This document shows positions 13,401 through 28,400 of a stretch of 64,000 bases of DNA, one piece after another. The notes under the pieces were generated by a model. That model did no database searches. It was not told the DNA's origin and saw only the letters and a list, made by a program, of their open reading frames with translations. The number at the start of each line of letters is the position of its first letter. Position 1 is the stretch's first letter. The translations under genes were made by a program, and so were the position numbers. The DNA is from Tetrahymena elliotti 4EA (taxonomy: Eukaryota; Ciliophora; Oligohymenophorea; Hymenostomatida; Tetrahymenidae), in the NCBI GenBank assembly GCA_000231825.2, contig JH720315.1, positions 481,663 through 545,662 on the forward strand, read 5' to 3'.

Positions 13401-16400
13401 ATAAAAACACAAGCAACTAAAGATGTTTTTAAGAATAAAAACTCGTTACTATATATTATTATTATTTTTTGAATTTTAACATAGTTTAAACCTGAAAGTG
13501 CAATCAGTAATTACAAGTTTTTAGAGAGAAAATTATTTCTTTACAAATCAAAATTAGAAATTTCAGAAGTTCTATTAAAAAAAGTATTGTAGTCTAAAAA
13601 TATGCCATAGAAATATTCTGAGTATATTTAATTGTCCTTGATAGATACATCTTAAAATAAAGATTTGGTATTTAATATCTCAAGACTGTCATACTGAAAA
13701 AAAAAGCTGTAATTTTGAATTTTATTATTATTTAAGCAAAAATTGGTAACTTGGAAGGTATTTGATGTTATAAGAGTAGCCCCTAATAAATTATTTGATA
13801 TTAACTGAGTTTCACTAAACTTCATGTTATTTATATTTAGATCATTTAAATATATAGAATATAAAATGATTGAACCTTCTGAAAATTCACATTAAAAGAA
13901 TGTAGCTTTATCAAGTAAAACTTTAGTTATTGAGTCTTGAATGTAAAAGTATCCTATATCAAATATCTTTGTTTGATTTTTAAATTTTGATTATTCAAAA
14001 GAAATGTTTGTTATATTGATAGTAGCATTAAGTACATTAATCGAAAATAAAGACCCTTTATTCATAGTTACCTATTATTTTCAATTTATAAAATTTCAAA
14101 AAAAATTAAGAACATTTCTAATTATTTATTTTTGATACAAAATTTTATTAAATTTTTACATTAAAAAGTTTTAGTTGGTCAATCTTCAGTTCCAGCTAAG
14201 CATTATCATTTGCTTATAAATCAATTACTTTGGAGTCATTAATTTCAATATTTTAGAATAATACTCTCTCTAATGAAACCAATGACTAATCTTATGTTAA
14301 TATTTTAAATTCTAAACGTTAGCCATTCAAATATTGGTTTTGCAAAAATATACAATCAAGTATTTCAAATTTCTTAATAGTACTGCTTTAAGCAATTAAA
14401 CCAAAAAAATTACCACTTCGGTACTACTGAAATGTTATTTTTTCTATGAAAACCTAATTAAAGCCAATTATTTTCAAAGGTTACTATTATTAGAATTATA
14501 GATACATTCCTTGATTAGAAGTTTAAGAAGTTATGTTTAGATTTATTTACTTTAAAGATCTAATTTAGTCTTTAAGTTTTGTGATAAATGTTTAACTGTT
14601 TTCTTCAATACACTAATCCTCCAAAAATATGAGTTAAACTTCTAACTCTTTTACTTGTAATTCATTATAATACACAATAGCTTATTCAAATTAAAATTCA
14701 TCAAGTATAAATTCATCAAAATTAATTTCATTGATTCGATTATAATTTAAAGGATTTTGTAAAGAACCAACTCCTAATTAACTGTTTTAATCCATACATT
14801 TTATGTAAATGGTTCTCTATTTTTTATAGTAACAACCTTACTCTGTATTTTAACAAAGATAGCATGATCTTCTTTCTTTATCATAAACTATATTGTAATT
14901 CTGAAGTACAAAATTAAAATTTTTCTTACATGATAAACATTTAGAATCATATAAAAAATAAGGGTTTTAACTTATGTCGCTTTCATTTTAGCAAGTCTCA
15001 CACCTAGATAAAAGAGATAAAATATGATTTTTAAATAAATAAATAAATAATAAATTTACATTAAAGGGCATATTTAACAATCATCTCCTTCTGATGAAAG
15101 ACTTATCATGCTTTGAATATTAGGAATAGCATTTTACTTATAATATAACATTCCTATGAAATATTAAATTGGACTTATCAGTTATAAAAGCATTTGATTG
15201 TTACATTATATGCATCTTGGTTTGTTTTCAATTAAAATACACAAAGAACAGTATTTTCCACATTTTATTTTTATGCATGTTTTTGACTGCTAATCAAAGT
15301 AATACCCTTCTTGACATTCTGTGCAAAAAAGCTAATAGTTAGTAGAAGTATTATTATAATTTAATCTTTCTCTAATATTGAGCTTTACTCTCTTGTAAAC
15401 TAACTAAGAAGTTAAATTAAAAGTTCTTGTACCTAAAATATCAAAAATGTTTTAACACTATAAATGAAATTAAAAATACCTTCATAGCACTTTGAGCATC
15501 CTTAAGGACATTAGATGCATCCATTAATAGAGGGAATACTATATTTATCTTAACATGATGTGCATTAATAAATTTGATTTTGAGAGACTGGATCTTAATA
15601 CAAAAAACATTAACTACACCCATAATTCTTAATTTAGAAAAAGTAAATAATTTAAAAATTAATAAAAATAAGCATACATTATTTTAGCAAATTTCATCTT
15701 AGCATCTTGGTGGATCATAAATTAAGTTAAGAATGTTACCATTTTTACAAAACAAACATTATTTATCAGCTTAGTTTTCTAAACAATTTGAACATTTTAA
15801 AAAAGAAATATCTTCTCTACATCCTTATTTACACTCTTTTTAATTATTAAATAAAGTATATCCATCATTACATTATTTACAAATAAAGTTAATATTATCT
15901 GCATTTTATTGATAGGACCATAAGTTTTCTGATAAATCAATATTTTCATTTCCTTAATTTACTAAAACACTATTATGAGAACACTAAGAAATAAATTATT
16001 AGCATTGTATACCTATTCGTTAAAAATTAAATTAAAAATTTTATTTCAAAGTTATTTTTACCATCATATGATAAGAAGAAACCATCTTAGCATTTAACAC
16101 ACTTTTGAATGTATTTATCTTCATTGAATTAAGTTTATGAAATAATTTTTAGTATTTAAGTATCATAATTTAAAACAGAATTCTAATTTTCTTTAAATAA
16201 TATAACATAAATTGTAATTTTTTAAAAATTAACTATTATGAAAAAATAATTATTTTTATGATTTTGAGTAATTTAGATATTAAAATTTTAGAGTAAAAAT
16301 CTAAAAGCATTGAATGAAAAAATAAAGTAAATAATTTTTTTATGTGTAAAGCATGTTAAAATTACCATATTAGCAATAATCACAGCTTTGGCCACACTTT

Positions 16401-19400
16401 ATGCAAGATGATAAATCAAAAGATACTAAATATCCCGTTTGACAACTCAAACAAATTAATTAAAAATTGTAATAGCTTTCTTGTAAAGGATCCAAGTTGA
16501 TTTATTTTTTTAGTTAAGCATATCCAGTAATAAAAGTAGCAAATTCACAAACATTACAGTTTGAAGGGCATTATTAGCATATCCCATTAGTTAAAATATA
16601 ACCTTAATCACATTTTGCACATTTTGCTTGGTTTTAATTGCTTTGAATACAAGAATAGCACCCTTAAGAACCTAGAATAATACAATTTTAATTTCAGTAA
16701 ATTATTAGAAAAAAGAAATTACATAGATTAGAAAGGTAGGAGACCAATTCTAATTTGCTATCTACAATAAAATTATTCACTTGAAATTAATTTAATACAA
16801 TTTAAGCATTTGAATTAAATTAACCAATATAATTTTAACATGTTTTATATTTGTTAGTAGCTTCTTACCTAATAAAGTAATTAAGTAATTAAGATATGAG
16901 TAACTAATATTATTAAAGTTATTAAATATACCAATCATATTCAGATGAACAGTCAAGACATTTATAAGTTGGTGTAGTAGTGTAATATTAAGATATTTAA
17001 CCATACTAGTACTATTGATTATTGCATTTTAGGCAAGCCTATTAGTTTTGAGAGATGCTATACAAAAAATAACCTTCTATGCATTTTGTACAATATTTTT
17101 CTGTGTTACAAGAATAACATCTTTTAACATAAAAAGGAAAATGTTTAAAAATGTAAATTTTATGAATAATTAAATACCCTAAAGGACATTTTTATGTTTA
17201 ATTTGATAAACAAAAATTTTGGTCATAACAATCTTCTTTCACATAAGTTAATTTCATATTAAAGTATTACTATTAAGGGATAGGTTACAAACTAGATATT
17301 TATTCTGCACTGTAGCACTCTTAATTTCCAGGATTCATAAAATAGGAATTACATAGTAAACATTCTTTATTGTTATTTGATATATTTTAGCAGAAGCCTT
17401 TAGTATTAGTACAATACATATTTCCATTTGAGTCTGGCACTTCTAAATTTTAAAGCATACACAAGCTCTAATCATATTATTGTGTAAAACAATTATTCCC
17501 TTTAATCAAGTTTAACAAATTCTCTTAAGTCAAACATTTACCATTATTATTTAGAATGCAGTAATTATTTGGGCAAATTTAACAGCTATTACTTTACAAA
17601 CTAGTACACAACCCTAAATAATTTAATTTATTTTTTAATTTATTTCTAATAAAAAAGAAAAAAACTATGAAGTTATTTAAAACCTCTTTGAATATATGGA
17701 TATTATGATATACCTTATGCATCAGCGCAATACATTGTGTGTTGCTAAACAAGCTTTTGGCATGTTTTATTATTATTTGTTGATAAACATGAACTATAAT
17801 CACATTTACTACAGTTACCATTATTTGTACAAAAACCATCTTAGTCAATACACATTCCTTAACTAGTTTCAATGGCTTTGCAAGATAAAGATTATGGGTC
17901 TAAACAAAACATTCCAGGTGCGCATTATATCTAAGATTAAAAATATTTTAGTAATTTTAATAATATAAAAATAAATACAGCTATTGGTTCTTCTTATTTT
18001 AAGCAATAACTTGTATCTTTTTATATTCCTTTGTATAATAATTTAGTCAAAAATGCTTAGCTTTAATTAATAAATATTACCAATGGTTAAAATATTTGAA
18101 TAACTTAATTTATAGCAAGCTAAAAGACCTTCTTATGAATTGAGCAAACAATAACTTTTTAAAAATAAAACTTTATTAGTGAAAATGATTATCTTTACTT
18201 AATTTACCCCTCTTTATAGCAATTAGATGCACCAAATTTTCCTGTATCTTATTTCTCTAGGCATAAATGAGTATTTAATTCTTTTCCTGGATATTTTTCT
18301 GATAGGGGGATACATTCTCCTTATGAAATGCAAAATTGCTATTAACACTTACTAACATATTTTACATCTTAAGGTAAGCAAATATGAGTAATAAAATCTC
18401 TTCCTATTTTATTTATGTCTTTCTCTGAGTCCATGGCTTCACATTGATAATTATTACTAGTATTTAAACAATACATGCCATCCATACAACCAATACTATT
18501 TTCTAATTTTCAAAAATTTTTAAATAATTTGGATAAAAATAAGATATTTACATTAATACAAATCTTAGCATTAATGATTTACATTTTTAGCTTTGTATAT
18601 CAAATTTGGATAAATAGAATCATACATTTAGACTAATTAGCATTTTTGAAAACCATTTCTATTTAAAATTATTATTTTTGTATATTTAAAATTTAAAAAT
18701 CAATAGTTCTAAATAATTCTAAGTAATAAGTACCCAATTTCAAGTATGCAGTAATTTATCCCAAAGCAAGAGACTATTTCTATTTTTATAAATAATTTTA
18801 ACCAATAAATTTAGATAAAAAAATTTTACATTATTGAGTAATTTAGTCTTACACCAAACACATTTGCTATCTATCTATTCCTATTATATAATCACCCTTG
18901 GCAAGTGTTCCTTCTACTAAACAAAAATCTTTCATAGTTTATGAATAAGTATAAAGGCATGAACCTGTTACACAAGTTTCAATACTATCTCCATTGCTAG
19001 CTGGAGATAAATATGGTAAACAAAAACCTGTAATTTTTTATCTAGCAAAGTGGTTAAGGTTTTGTTATAACAGTAAAGAAAGGCATTGGAATTAATTTTA
19101 ATTGTCTAGGCAATATTATCCAGCCATACACCTAATTTTAAGATAATTTATTTATTTATTTTATTTATTTAAAATCATACCTAAATGCATTAGGTTAATT
19201 CTACTAAACACAATATCCATCAACATCAATTCCTACTCTCTCTAAATTTTAGTCAAAAGGAAAACATCCTTCATTAGAATTTTAATTATTAACATCTTAT
19301 TTTAACTTACAGTGATTAAATGAGCAGCTTTTTATTTCTTTAATAATTTTAGATTAAATTAAAGTAAAATCTAAATTAAAAGATACAATCATAAAACATT

Positions 19401-22400
19401 CCTCTTATGGCACATTCACCATTTTATAATTTTCCCTATTTTAATAATATTTAGACAAAAGTTATTTACTCTGAATAATAGCATATTAATTCAGATAAAA
19501 AAAATGATATTTTATATCAAAATTAGTTATGAATAATAAGTAGCAACCAATAATAATTTAATTTTTATAATATTTACTGAGTGATTTTATTCTATGTCAT
19601 TGATATAAAAGCATGCTTAGAAGTCTTTATCAAAACAAACTTAATTGTCAGTTGTACATTCTGTGCTTACAGGTTAGCCATAAGTTAAACAATTATAATC
19701 AGCATTTCTTCCAATAAATTTTTAATCATATTTTTGACATTAATTATCATTAATACAAAACCTATTTAAAAAAACTAAGATAATATAAAATTTATTAATT
19801 ATTTTACCCACTTTAACATTGAATAACGGATAAATTAGCTTTCTAATTTTAATTTAAGCACAAAAATTTAAATGAATCTACTCCAATGTTTACTTTATTA
19901 TCTAAAATTCTTATATAACCTTACTTATCCTAACAGTAGTTTTATCTTAGGTTCACCAAATCTTTTTTTAAATTGATTTTAAATTTGTTTCTTAAAAAAA
20001 AGGATTTACTTGAAGGATATCCTAAAATATTAGTTAATTAATCTTAAACAGCACATTATTTTGTTTCCTAAATATACCCAATGTATTCATTTGAATTTGG
20101 ATATATCACACAAAATGATTGGCTTGTTTTCACTAAACATATATTCTACATATCATCTAAGCAGGCATCAACTCCTCCTTAAGATAATTATTAATTTTAT
20201 AAACACTAAAATTCTTTTTGGTCCCTTCCAATAAATTTATCTTTAGAAAGCTAGTAACATTTCTTATTCAAAGTACATCCATTACCTAATGAACCAAAAT
20301 TTAATGTTTCAGTGCATTAAAAATTATCAGAATCAAAACAAACAGTATATGAATCAAAACCACATCTATTTTTTAAATTATTTAGAAAATTTATTCACTT
20401 TTTTTAATTTTACTCAAATGATATTATTTGAAAAAAATAATTTAAATTTTTTTAAATAGTTTAAATGATTTTTTAAATTTTTAACTTTTTTTAGAATTTA
20501 GTAATCAAAATAAATGAATGAATACCAAAACAATTTAGAAATAGATTTATTTTATGTTTTATTTTTAACTAACACTTAATTTTTATTGTTTGGAAAGAAA
20601 GAGATAAGGTTAATCAAATTTGAAAACTTTTTCCATTTTAAAATCTTGAATAATTTTTTGTATTTACTTATTTTTAATTTTTTCATAAAAAAAATTTCTT
20701 AAAGATTGTTAAAATCTATTTTTAATGAACTCAGATTAGAAACTTATAATAAAAATTATAATGACTGTCTTTAAAAATTAATAATTTTAATTTTATTTAA
20801 AATATTCACAAAAAATAAATTATTTTAATTCCCCATTTAAAAATATCTTTTCATTAAATTTTCTAGCAGCTTCACTAAAATTTTATCATAAATCATTAAA
20901 TAAGTATTTTTTTATTCAAAATAAGAATTATTTTCTTTCCCTATTCTATGTGCAGATAATATTTTTAAAGATCGCATTTTAAGATTAAAAATTTTGTTAT
21001 AAATATATAAAATATAAAGATTTACCTAACAGTAATTTGTTCATCTATTCCTAAACAATATCCATCAGAATTAATACCAACTAATTGGGAGTTAAAAGGA
21101 AAGCAACCTTCTTAAGTTTAATTTTTAAGTTTACAATAATTTTAAGAACACTTTTTTATTCCTTTCAAAATAAAATAGTTAAATAAGATTTATATTTGTA
21201 AAAATTTACCTGAATAATATTTGCTGCTCGTTGCACAAGAACCATTTATTTATTTTCCCTAAATAACATTTAAATGATATTTTTATTTACATTAATTATA
21301 AAAATTTACTGATCTGGTTACATCTTTATCATTAATAAATACACACATAGAATTTACTTTGTCTTAACATACTTGATCAATCTACTAGCATTCTATACTA
21401 AATTATTGTTCTTATTTTAAACAATTATATTTTGCATCTCTTCCAATATAAACTTAATCATATGGTATACACTCTTTATCTTAATTTATAATTTTATCAG
21501 ATATACAATATCTATTAGTTAATAAGTAAAAACTTTAAAATAAATTATATATTTTTTAAATGAAACTTCTTACCCAGTAAAACACTAAACTATTTCTTCT
21601 TTTGGTTTCTAATTTTTTTATAAGCACAAGTAATTAAACTTATCAACTCCTATGTTTTTTGAACTATCTAATTTTCTTATATACCCATTTTAATCTTAGC
21701 AATAGTCTTTCTTCAAATTTTTTATTCCTAAAATAATTAATCATTAGAAAAACACATCTTAAATAAAAAATTACTTGCAATAACTTTTGATTAATATGCT
21801 AATTTATTATTTACAGCACAATTTTAATTATCAATAACATAACCTAAATACTCGCTGCTTTTTGGGTAAATAACGCAAAATTATTAAGCATCTTTTACAA
21901 GGCAAATATTTTCACTATCATCATAGCACTTTACATCATTATTATCTTGTGCTTTTTGTAAATTGATTAAGCAGTTTAAAGTTGTATCTCTACCTATGTA
22001 AAGACTATTAGATAAAGTTTGACATTATTTTTATAGTATACAGCCATTTCCTATAGAGCCATAATCAATTGTTAATTTGCACTACTCTTCTTTTGTATCA
22101 AGACATATATTATTCGTTTACTCAGTGCACCTGTATATAAATAATTATTAATTTAAATTTGGAATAAAATAACTCTACCTTTTTGCTTTTTATTAGTTCA
22201 GCAAAAGACAATATTCATTCTCATCAGCACCAACTCTTTGCAAATTTAAATCAAATGGAAAACAGCCTTCTTTTGAGTTTAAATCTGCTGAATCTTATTT
22301 CAGTTTACAATAATTACTAGAACACTTTATTATTTCTTTTTTTTTGAAAAAGTTATAAAATTAATCTTTCATAAGAAAATATACTTGGGTAAAATTGACT

Positions 22401-25400
22401 ACTAGTTGCACAGTTTCCATCAATGTTTTTTGCCTATTGATTTATTTTAACTAAAAAATTATAAAATTTTTAATATTATTTTACAGAGTGATTAGGTTCT
22501 ACATTATTTATTAAAAAGCATGCTTTTAAATTTTAATCATAACACACTGAATTATCTGAGGAACACTCAGCTGAAATGGATTATCCATTTCTCAAACAAT
22601 TATAATTAGAATCTCTTCCAATTATGTCTAAATCATATTGTTTACATTGATTTGCTTCAATACAATACCTATATTTTTAAATCATTCATTTATTTTAATT
22701 TCATTTTATTTTTTTTTTTTACCCATTTTAGCACTATATGATTGCAATTTATGGTTATTAATTTTATTGAAGGCACCTATAATTTAAAGAATCTACTCCT
22801 ATATTTAATTAATTGTCTAAAGATCTTATGTAGCCTTAATTATCTTAACAATAGTTTTTCTTCAGATTTATTAATCCTACAAATAAAAATAATTTTTTAT
22901 ATAGATTAGTGATAATTAATTTACCAGCAATCAGCCCTTCTTAAAAGGTTAGTTAATCTAAAACAGCACATTATTTATTTTCAATAATATATCCTAAGTA
23001 CTTTGAGTTTAATTAATAAGCTACACAAAATTATGTTGTATCCTTTACTTAACAAATATTTTGGTTATCGTTTAAGCAAATATCAACACCTGATGCTGCT
23101 TTTTATTATTCAATCAAGCAACTTAAATTATTATCCCTTCCAACATATTAGTTGATTGATAATTAATAGCAATAACCATTTAGGATACATCCATTTCCTT
23201 AAGAACCATAATCAATTGTTAATTTACACTTTTTTGACTGAGAATCAAAACAAACTGTTTAAAATTATTATGTACAGCTTTTTATTTAAAAAATGTTAGC
23301 ATATTTAATAAATCCAAATAAAAATTACCTAACTGCTTGTGATGAATCTAGTTAAACACAATACCCATTACTATCTAAACCAACTCTTTACAAGCTAATA
23401 TCAAATGGAAAACAACCTTCTTTTGAGTTTTGATTTGATGTATCTTATTTAAGCTTACAATAGTTGGTTGAACATTTTCCTATTTCTATTTTAATTTTAA
23501 ATAAATTAATAAATTATTTGTTAATTTTTTAAATTACTAGAGTAAAATTAGCTGCTAACTGCACAATTTCCATTTTAGAGAGTTCCCTGTTTTATAAATT
23601 TAAGTTGACATTTAATATTTTTTATTCTAAAAATTACAGAATGATTAAGTTCAGTATTGTTAATAATGAAACATGCTTTCAAAATTTAATCAAAACAAAT
23701 CTAATTATTTGAAGAACATCCTACAGAATTAGATTATCCATTTTTTAAGCAATTATATTTGGAATCTCTTCCAATTATATCTAAATTATATTTTTTGCAT
23801 TAATTTCCATCAATACAATACCTAAAGTTTTATACAAAAATTTTTTTAAATTAATTTTAGATATCTTTTTTACTCATTTTAACACTGTATGATTATATTT
23901 TAAGGTTTTTGATTTTACTACAGGCACTTATAATTAAAGGAGTCAACTCCTATATTATTTAGATTATCTAGAGATCTTATGTAACCTTTTTGATCCTAGC
24001 AATAATCTTTCTTTAAATTTGTTATACCTAGAAAAAAGTACATTTTTTTTTTGAATAATAGATTAAATTTTATTTACCGGCTATCATACCTTCTTAAAAG
24101 GTTAATTAATCTAAAACAGCACATTATTTATTTTCTATAATATATCCTAAATAATTTGAGCTTTATGGATAAACTACGCAAAATTATAAAGAACTATTTA
24201 CTAAACAAATATTTTGTTTATCATTTAAGCAAATATCAACTCCTAATGTTGCTTTTTATTAGTTCAGCAAACAATTTAAATGCTTATCTCTTCCAACATA
24301 TTAATTAATAGATAATTCATAACATTAACCATTTAGAATGCATCCATTTCCTGAAGAACCATAATCAACTGTCATTTTACATTTATTCGATTAAGAATCA
24401 TAACAAACTGTCTAAAATTACTCTGTACAGCTTTTTATTTATGAAATGTTATATTATTTAATACATCCAAATAAAGAGCTACCTAACTGCTACTGGTGAA
24501 TCTAATTAAACACAATAACCATTACTATCTAAACCAATTCTTTTCAAATTTATATCGAATGGGAAACAACCTTCCTAAGAATTTTAGTTTGTTGGATCTT
24601 ATTTAAGTTTACAATAATTTTTTGAGCACTTGCCTAGTTCTAATTTTTTAGAATAAATTAAGTTATTATTCTATTTTTCAATTTACTTGAGTAAAATTGG
24701 CTATGAACTGCGCACTACCCATTTATAAGAGTTCCCTTTTTTTAAACAATATATTAATTTTTTTAATTTTAGTAAATTTCAGTTTACAGAGTGATTAGGT
24801 TCTATATCATTTATCAAAAAGCATGCTTACTTATCTGAGTCAAAGCAAACTTAATAATCTGAGGAGCATTCGACAAAAACAGATTATCCGTTTTTTAAGC
24901 AAATATAATTTGCATCTCTTCCAATCATCTCTAAATTATATTTTATGCACTGATTTCCATTAATACAAAACCTAAATTAAATAAAAATTATTATTATTAT
25001 TATTTTAATTAAATTAAATTGATTACCCATTTTAGCACTATATTATTGTATTTTAAGGTTATTGATTTTATTGAAGGCACTTATAATTAAAAGAATCAAC
25101 TCCTATATTGTTTTACTTGTCTAAAGATCTTATGTAACCTAAATTATCCTAACAATAGTTTTTCTTCAGGTTTATTAATCCTAAAAATAAAAAAATAATT
25201 TTTATAAATAAATAAATAAAAATTTAAATACCAGCTATCTGACCTTCTTAAAATGTTAACTAATTTAAAGTAGCACATTATTTATTTTCAATAATGTATC
25301 CTAAATAATTTGAGCTTAATTAATAAGCTACACAAAATTACATTGTTGTATCCTTTACTAAACAAATATTTTGGTTATCATTTAAGCAAATATCAACTCC

Positions 25401-28400
25401 TAATGTTGCTTACTAATAATTAACCAAACATTTTAAACTTTTGTCTCTTCCAATATATTATGATATTGATAATTAGTAACACTAACCATTAATAGTGCAC
25501 CCATTTCCTTAAGAACCATAGTTGATTGTAAATTTACATTATTTTAAAATAGAATCAAAGCAAATTTCTTGGCTCTGCATACAACTGATATTTTTTTATT
25601 TTTTTAGTAATTTAACAGACTTAAAAAATTTACCTTGTAGCAATTGATTAATCTAATTTAATACAGTATCCTAGATTATCAATTCCAACTCTCTAAGACT
25701 CTAAATCATATGGAAAGCATCCTTCATAGGAATTTTAATCATTAGGATCATATTTGAGTTTACAATAATAACTTGTGTAGCAGCTATTAATTTCTAAATT
25801 ATTTTATACGCACAAATTAGCTCTTAAAATGATTAATTAATTTTACTGGAATAAAATTAGCTGTTTTAAGCACACTAGCCATTCTCCTGCTTTCCCTATT
25901 TTATAATTTTTTATTTTTAGTAACCGATTCACAAACTAAAATATACTGATTGGGTAGGTTAACTATTTATGTAAAAGCATGATTATAGATTGGTGTCATA
26001 GCATACTTAATTATTAGAAGAGCATTCTACAGAATATGGTTCATTATTTTTTAAGCAATTATAATTAATATCTCTTCCAATATATTATGAATCATAGGAC
26101 TTACATTGATTATCAACAATGCAATACCTAATAATTAAACGATATTATACAAAAAAAATAAAAAACAATTAAATTTACCCATTATAACATTATAAAATTG
26201 TTGACTGCGATTATTAATTTGTCTATAAACACAAATAATTTGACTACTATATTCCAATATTAACAGAACTATCAATCAACCTGATATACCCTTAAGAGTC
26301 TTGGCAGTAATTTTATTTCAAATTCACAAGATCTTTATTTAAATTGAAATATAAAAAATTCAAATAAATGATTAATTTTTACTTGTTATAATTCCTTATT
26401 GATGGGTTAATTTATCAAGGATTGCACATTTTTTATTTATAGAAATGTAGCCTAAGTATTATGGATTATTTGTATAAATAGAACAAAATTAAGTTGATTC
26501 TTCTGAAACCAAACATATTTTATCTGGATCATCAAAGCATTTATCGATTCCTCCTTTAGCTATTTCCTTATCTTTAAGGCATTATAATTCTTATAAATCT
26601 CTTCCAACATACAAATTTTCAGATAATTATAAACATTAATTATTAATTTAACATCCATTTTCATTAGAACCAAAATTAATTGTTTAATAGCAGGATTTTG
26701 TCTTCTAATCATAACATATGTTACTTGAATTAAAGCAACTTTTTATTGAAAATTAATAGAATGATAAACTTTTATTCTAAAAATAGTATTAATATTTTAC
26801 GATTTAGCAGGAGATTAACCAAAACTTAAACAATAATTATCTTCCGTAATTCCTACAGCTTCTTATTATCCATCAAAAAGAATACATGCAGTTTATGTCT
26901 AGTCTACAGACTTAATCATGCAGTGGTTCTTCTCACATTTATTAGGACCTAAATAAAAATTCAATTATTTTTTAAAAATATATGATTAATATTCGTTACC
27001 TGAACTATATTCTCCTCTACTCAAACAATTTCCTTATTTATCAATACCCTATATAATTTTTTATTGAAAATTTTTTATTTTTAGATATTATTACTGATGC
27101 TTTTGCGTTCTAATCTGATAGCCATAGGCATTACGATTAATATAAACAAATTTCTGAGTCTTATGCACATTAAACTGCTCCACTTTATTATGCTTCTGAA
27201 CAGAATCCATTTGAAAGTTTTGATACATGTAATCCATCAAATCCTATTTTTTGGCACTCATTTTAATAGTAGCATTACCTTTTATTTTTTATATTAAGAA
27301 TTTACTGATAAAAAGATAATTAAAATTACTCCTGAGTACATTCTTTCTTAATACATTACTAATATTAGTCATTTCTACTAATATATGGAAATATTATTTT
27401 AACAATCGTATAATGATCATCTTAACAATAATTCGCATTTAAATTAATGACATCTAATTTTTACATGTATAAAATTAAAAATAATTTTTTATTTAAAAAA
27501 GCTACTTTGCAATGAATCTATTGATGTTTTTTTATTTTCTTCAGCACATATACCTGTGCTATTTATATATCCAAGATAGCTTTGGGAAGTTTAATAAAGA
27601 ATGCATTAACTATGATCATCTTTCATACATACATCATCTGGACTATTAAAACAACGATCTACATCTCCTATTTGTTAATCGCTTAAGCATAAAAATTATT
27701 TGTCTCTGCCAATATACCCCAAAGTAGACATTTAATAACAAAGCCCATTAAATATGCATATATTATGATAAGATTCATCTCCTGATATTAGGAGACACTC
27801 ATTTGTATTTGGATCAATACAATTCTCATTTTATTACAGACAACTAATATTTAAAAAATGATTTTCACAAATGTTGATGACATTACTAAAATCTAATGAT
27901 CAAATTCTGATCTCAAATAAATGTAATAATAAAATTTGGTTAAAAAAATATTTGTGGCCAAAAGCATGAATAATATTTTGAAAATTAATTCATGTAAATA
28001 CGGACTTTTTTTTCTAGGTGGTGTTATTTTTAAACTAAATGACTAAATTTAATTAAATAATTTCGTATTATTTACTTACTAAGAAATCTGATTTAATCTG
28101 TTTAATATATCGCTAGGCTTTATTTACTTTCATTTTAAATGTTTTAGCCTAATTTGACATTTTTTTAATTTAATTTGAGCCTATTTTAGTAATTATACTT
28201 TTACTATTCTAAAAAACTTTAATAATTTTAGTCAAATTCCTATTTATATAAACAAAAAAGTTATTAATAAGTTATTATTATAATTATTATAAACCTCAAT
28301 AAGAGGGGTTTATATAGATCCTAAAAATATGCAAGTAGCTAAATCTCCTTGGCAAAATTTGACATTTTCGGTTTTACACTTAATTTAATCTTTTCGAAAA

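Noticed and set aside
17594..17872. 92-codon minus-strand frame under the standard code
   Set aside because: The real frame is shifted and encodes a Cys-rich repeat (CIDQDGFCTNNGNCSKC). The open frame is a by-product of tgt/ttg-rich sequence and runs across an intron.
21026..26801. CRISPR array or transposon tandem repeat
   Set aside because: The ~1.15 kb periodicity is made of coding exons with conserved Cys motifs and short introns. There are no short identical direct repeats with spacers, terminal inverted repeats or transposase.
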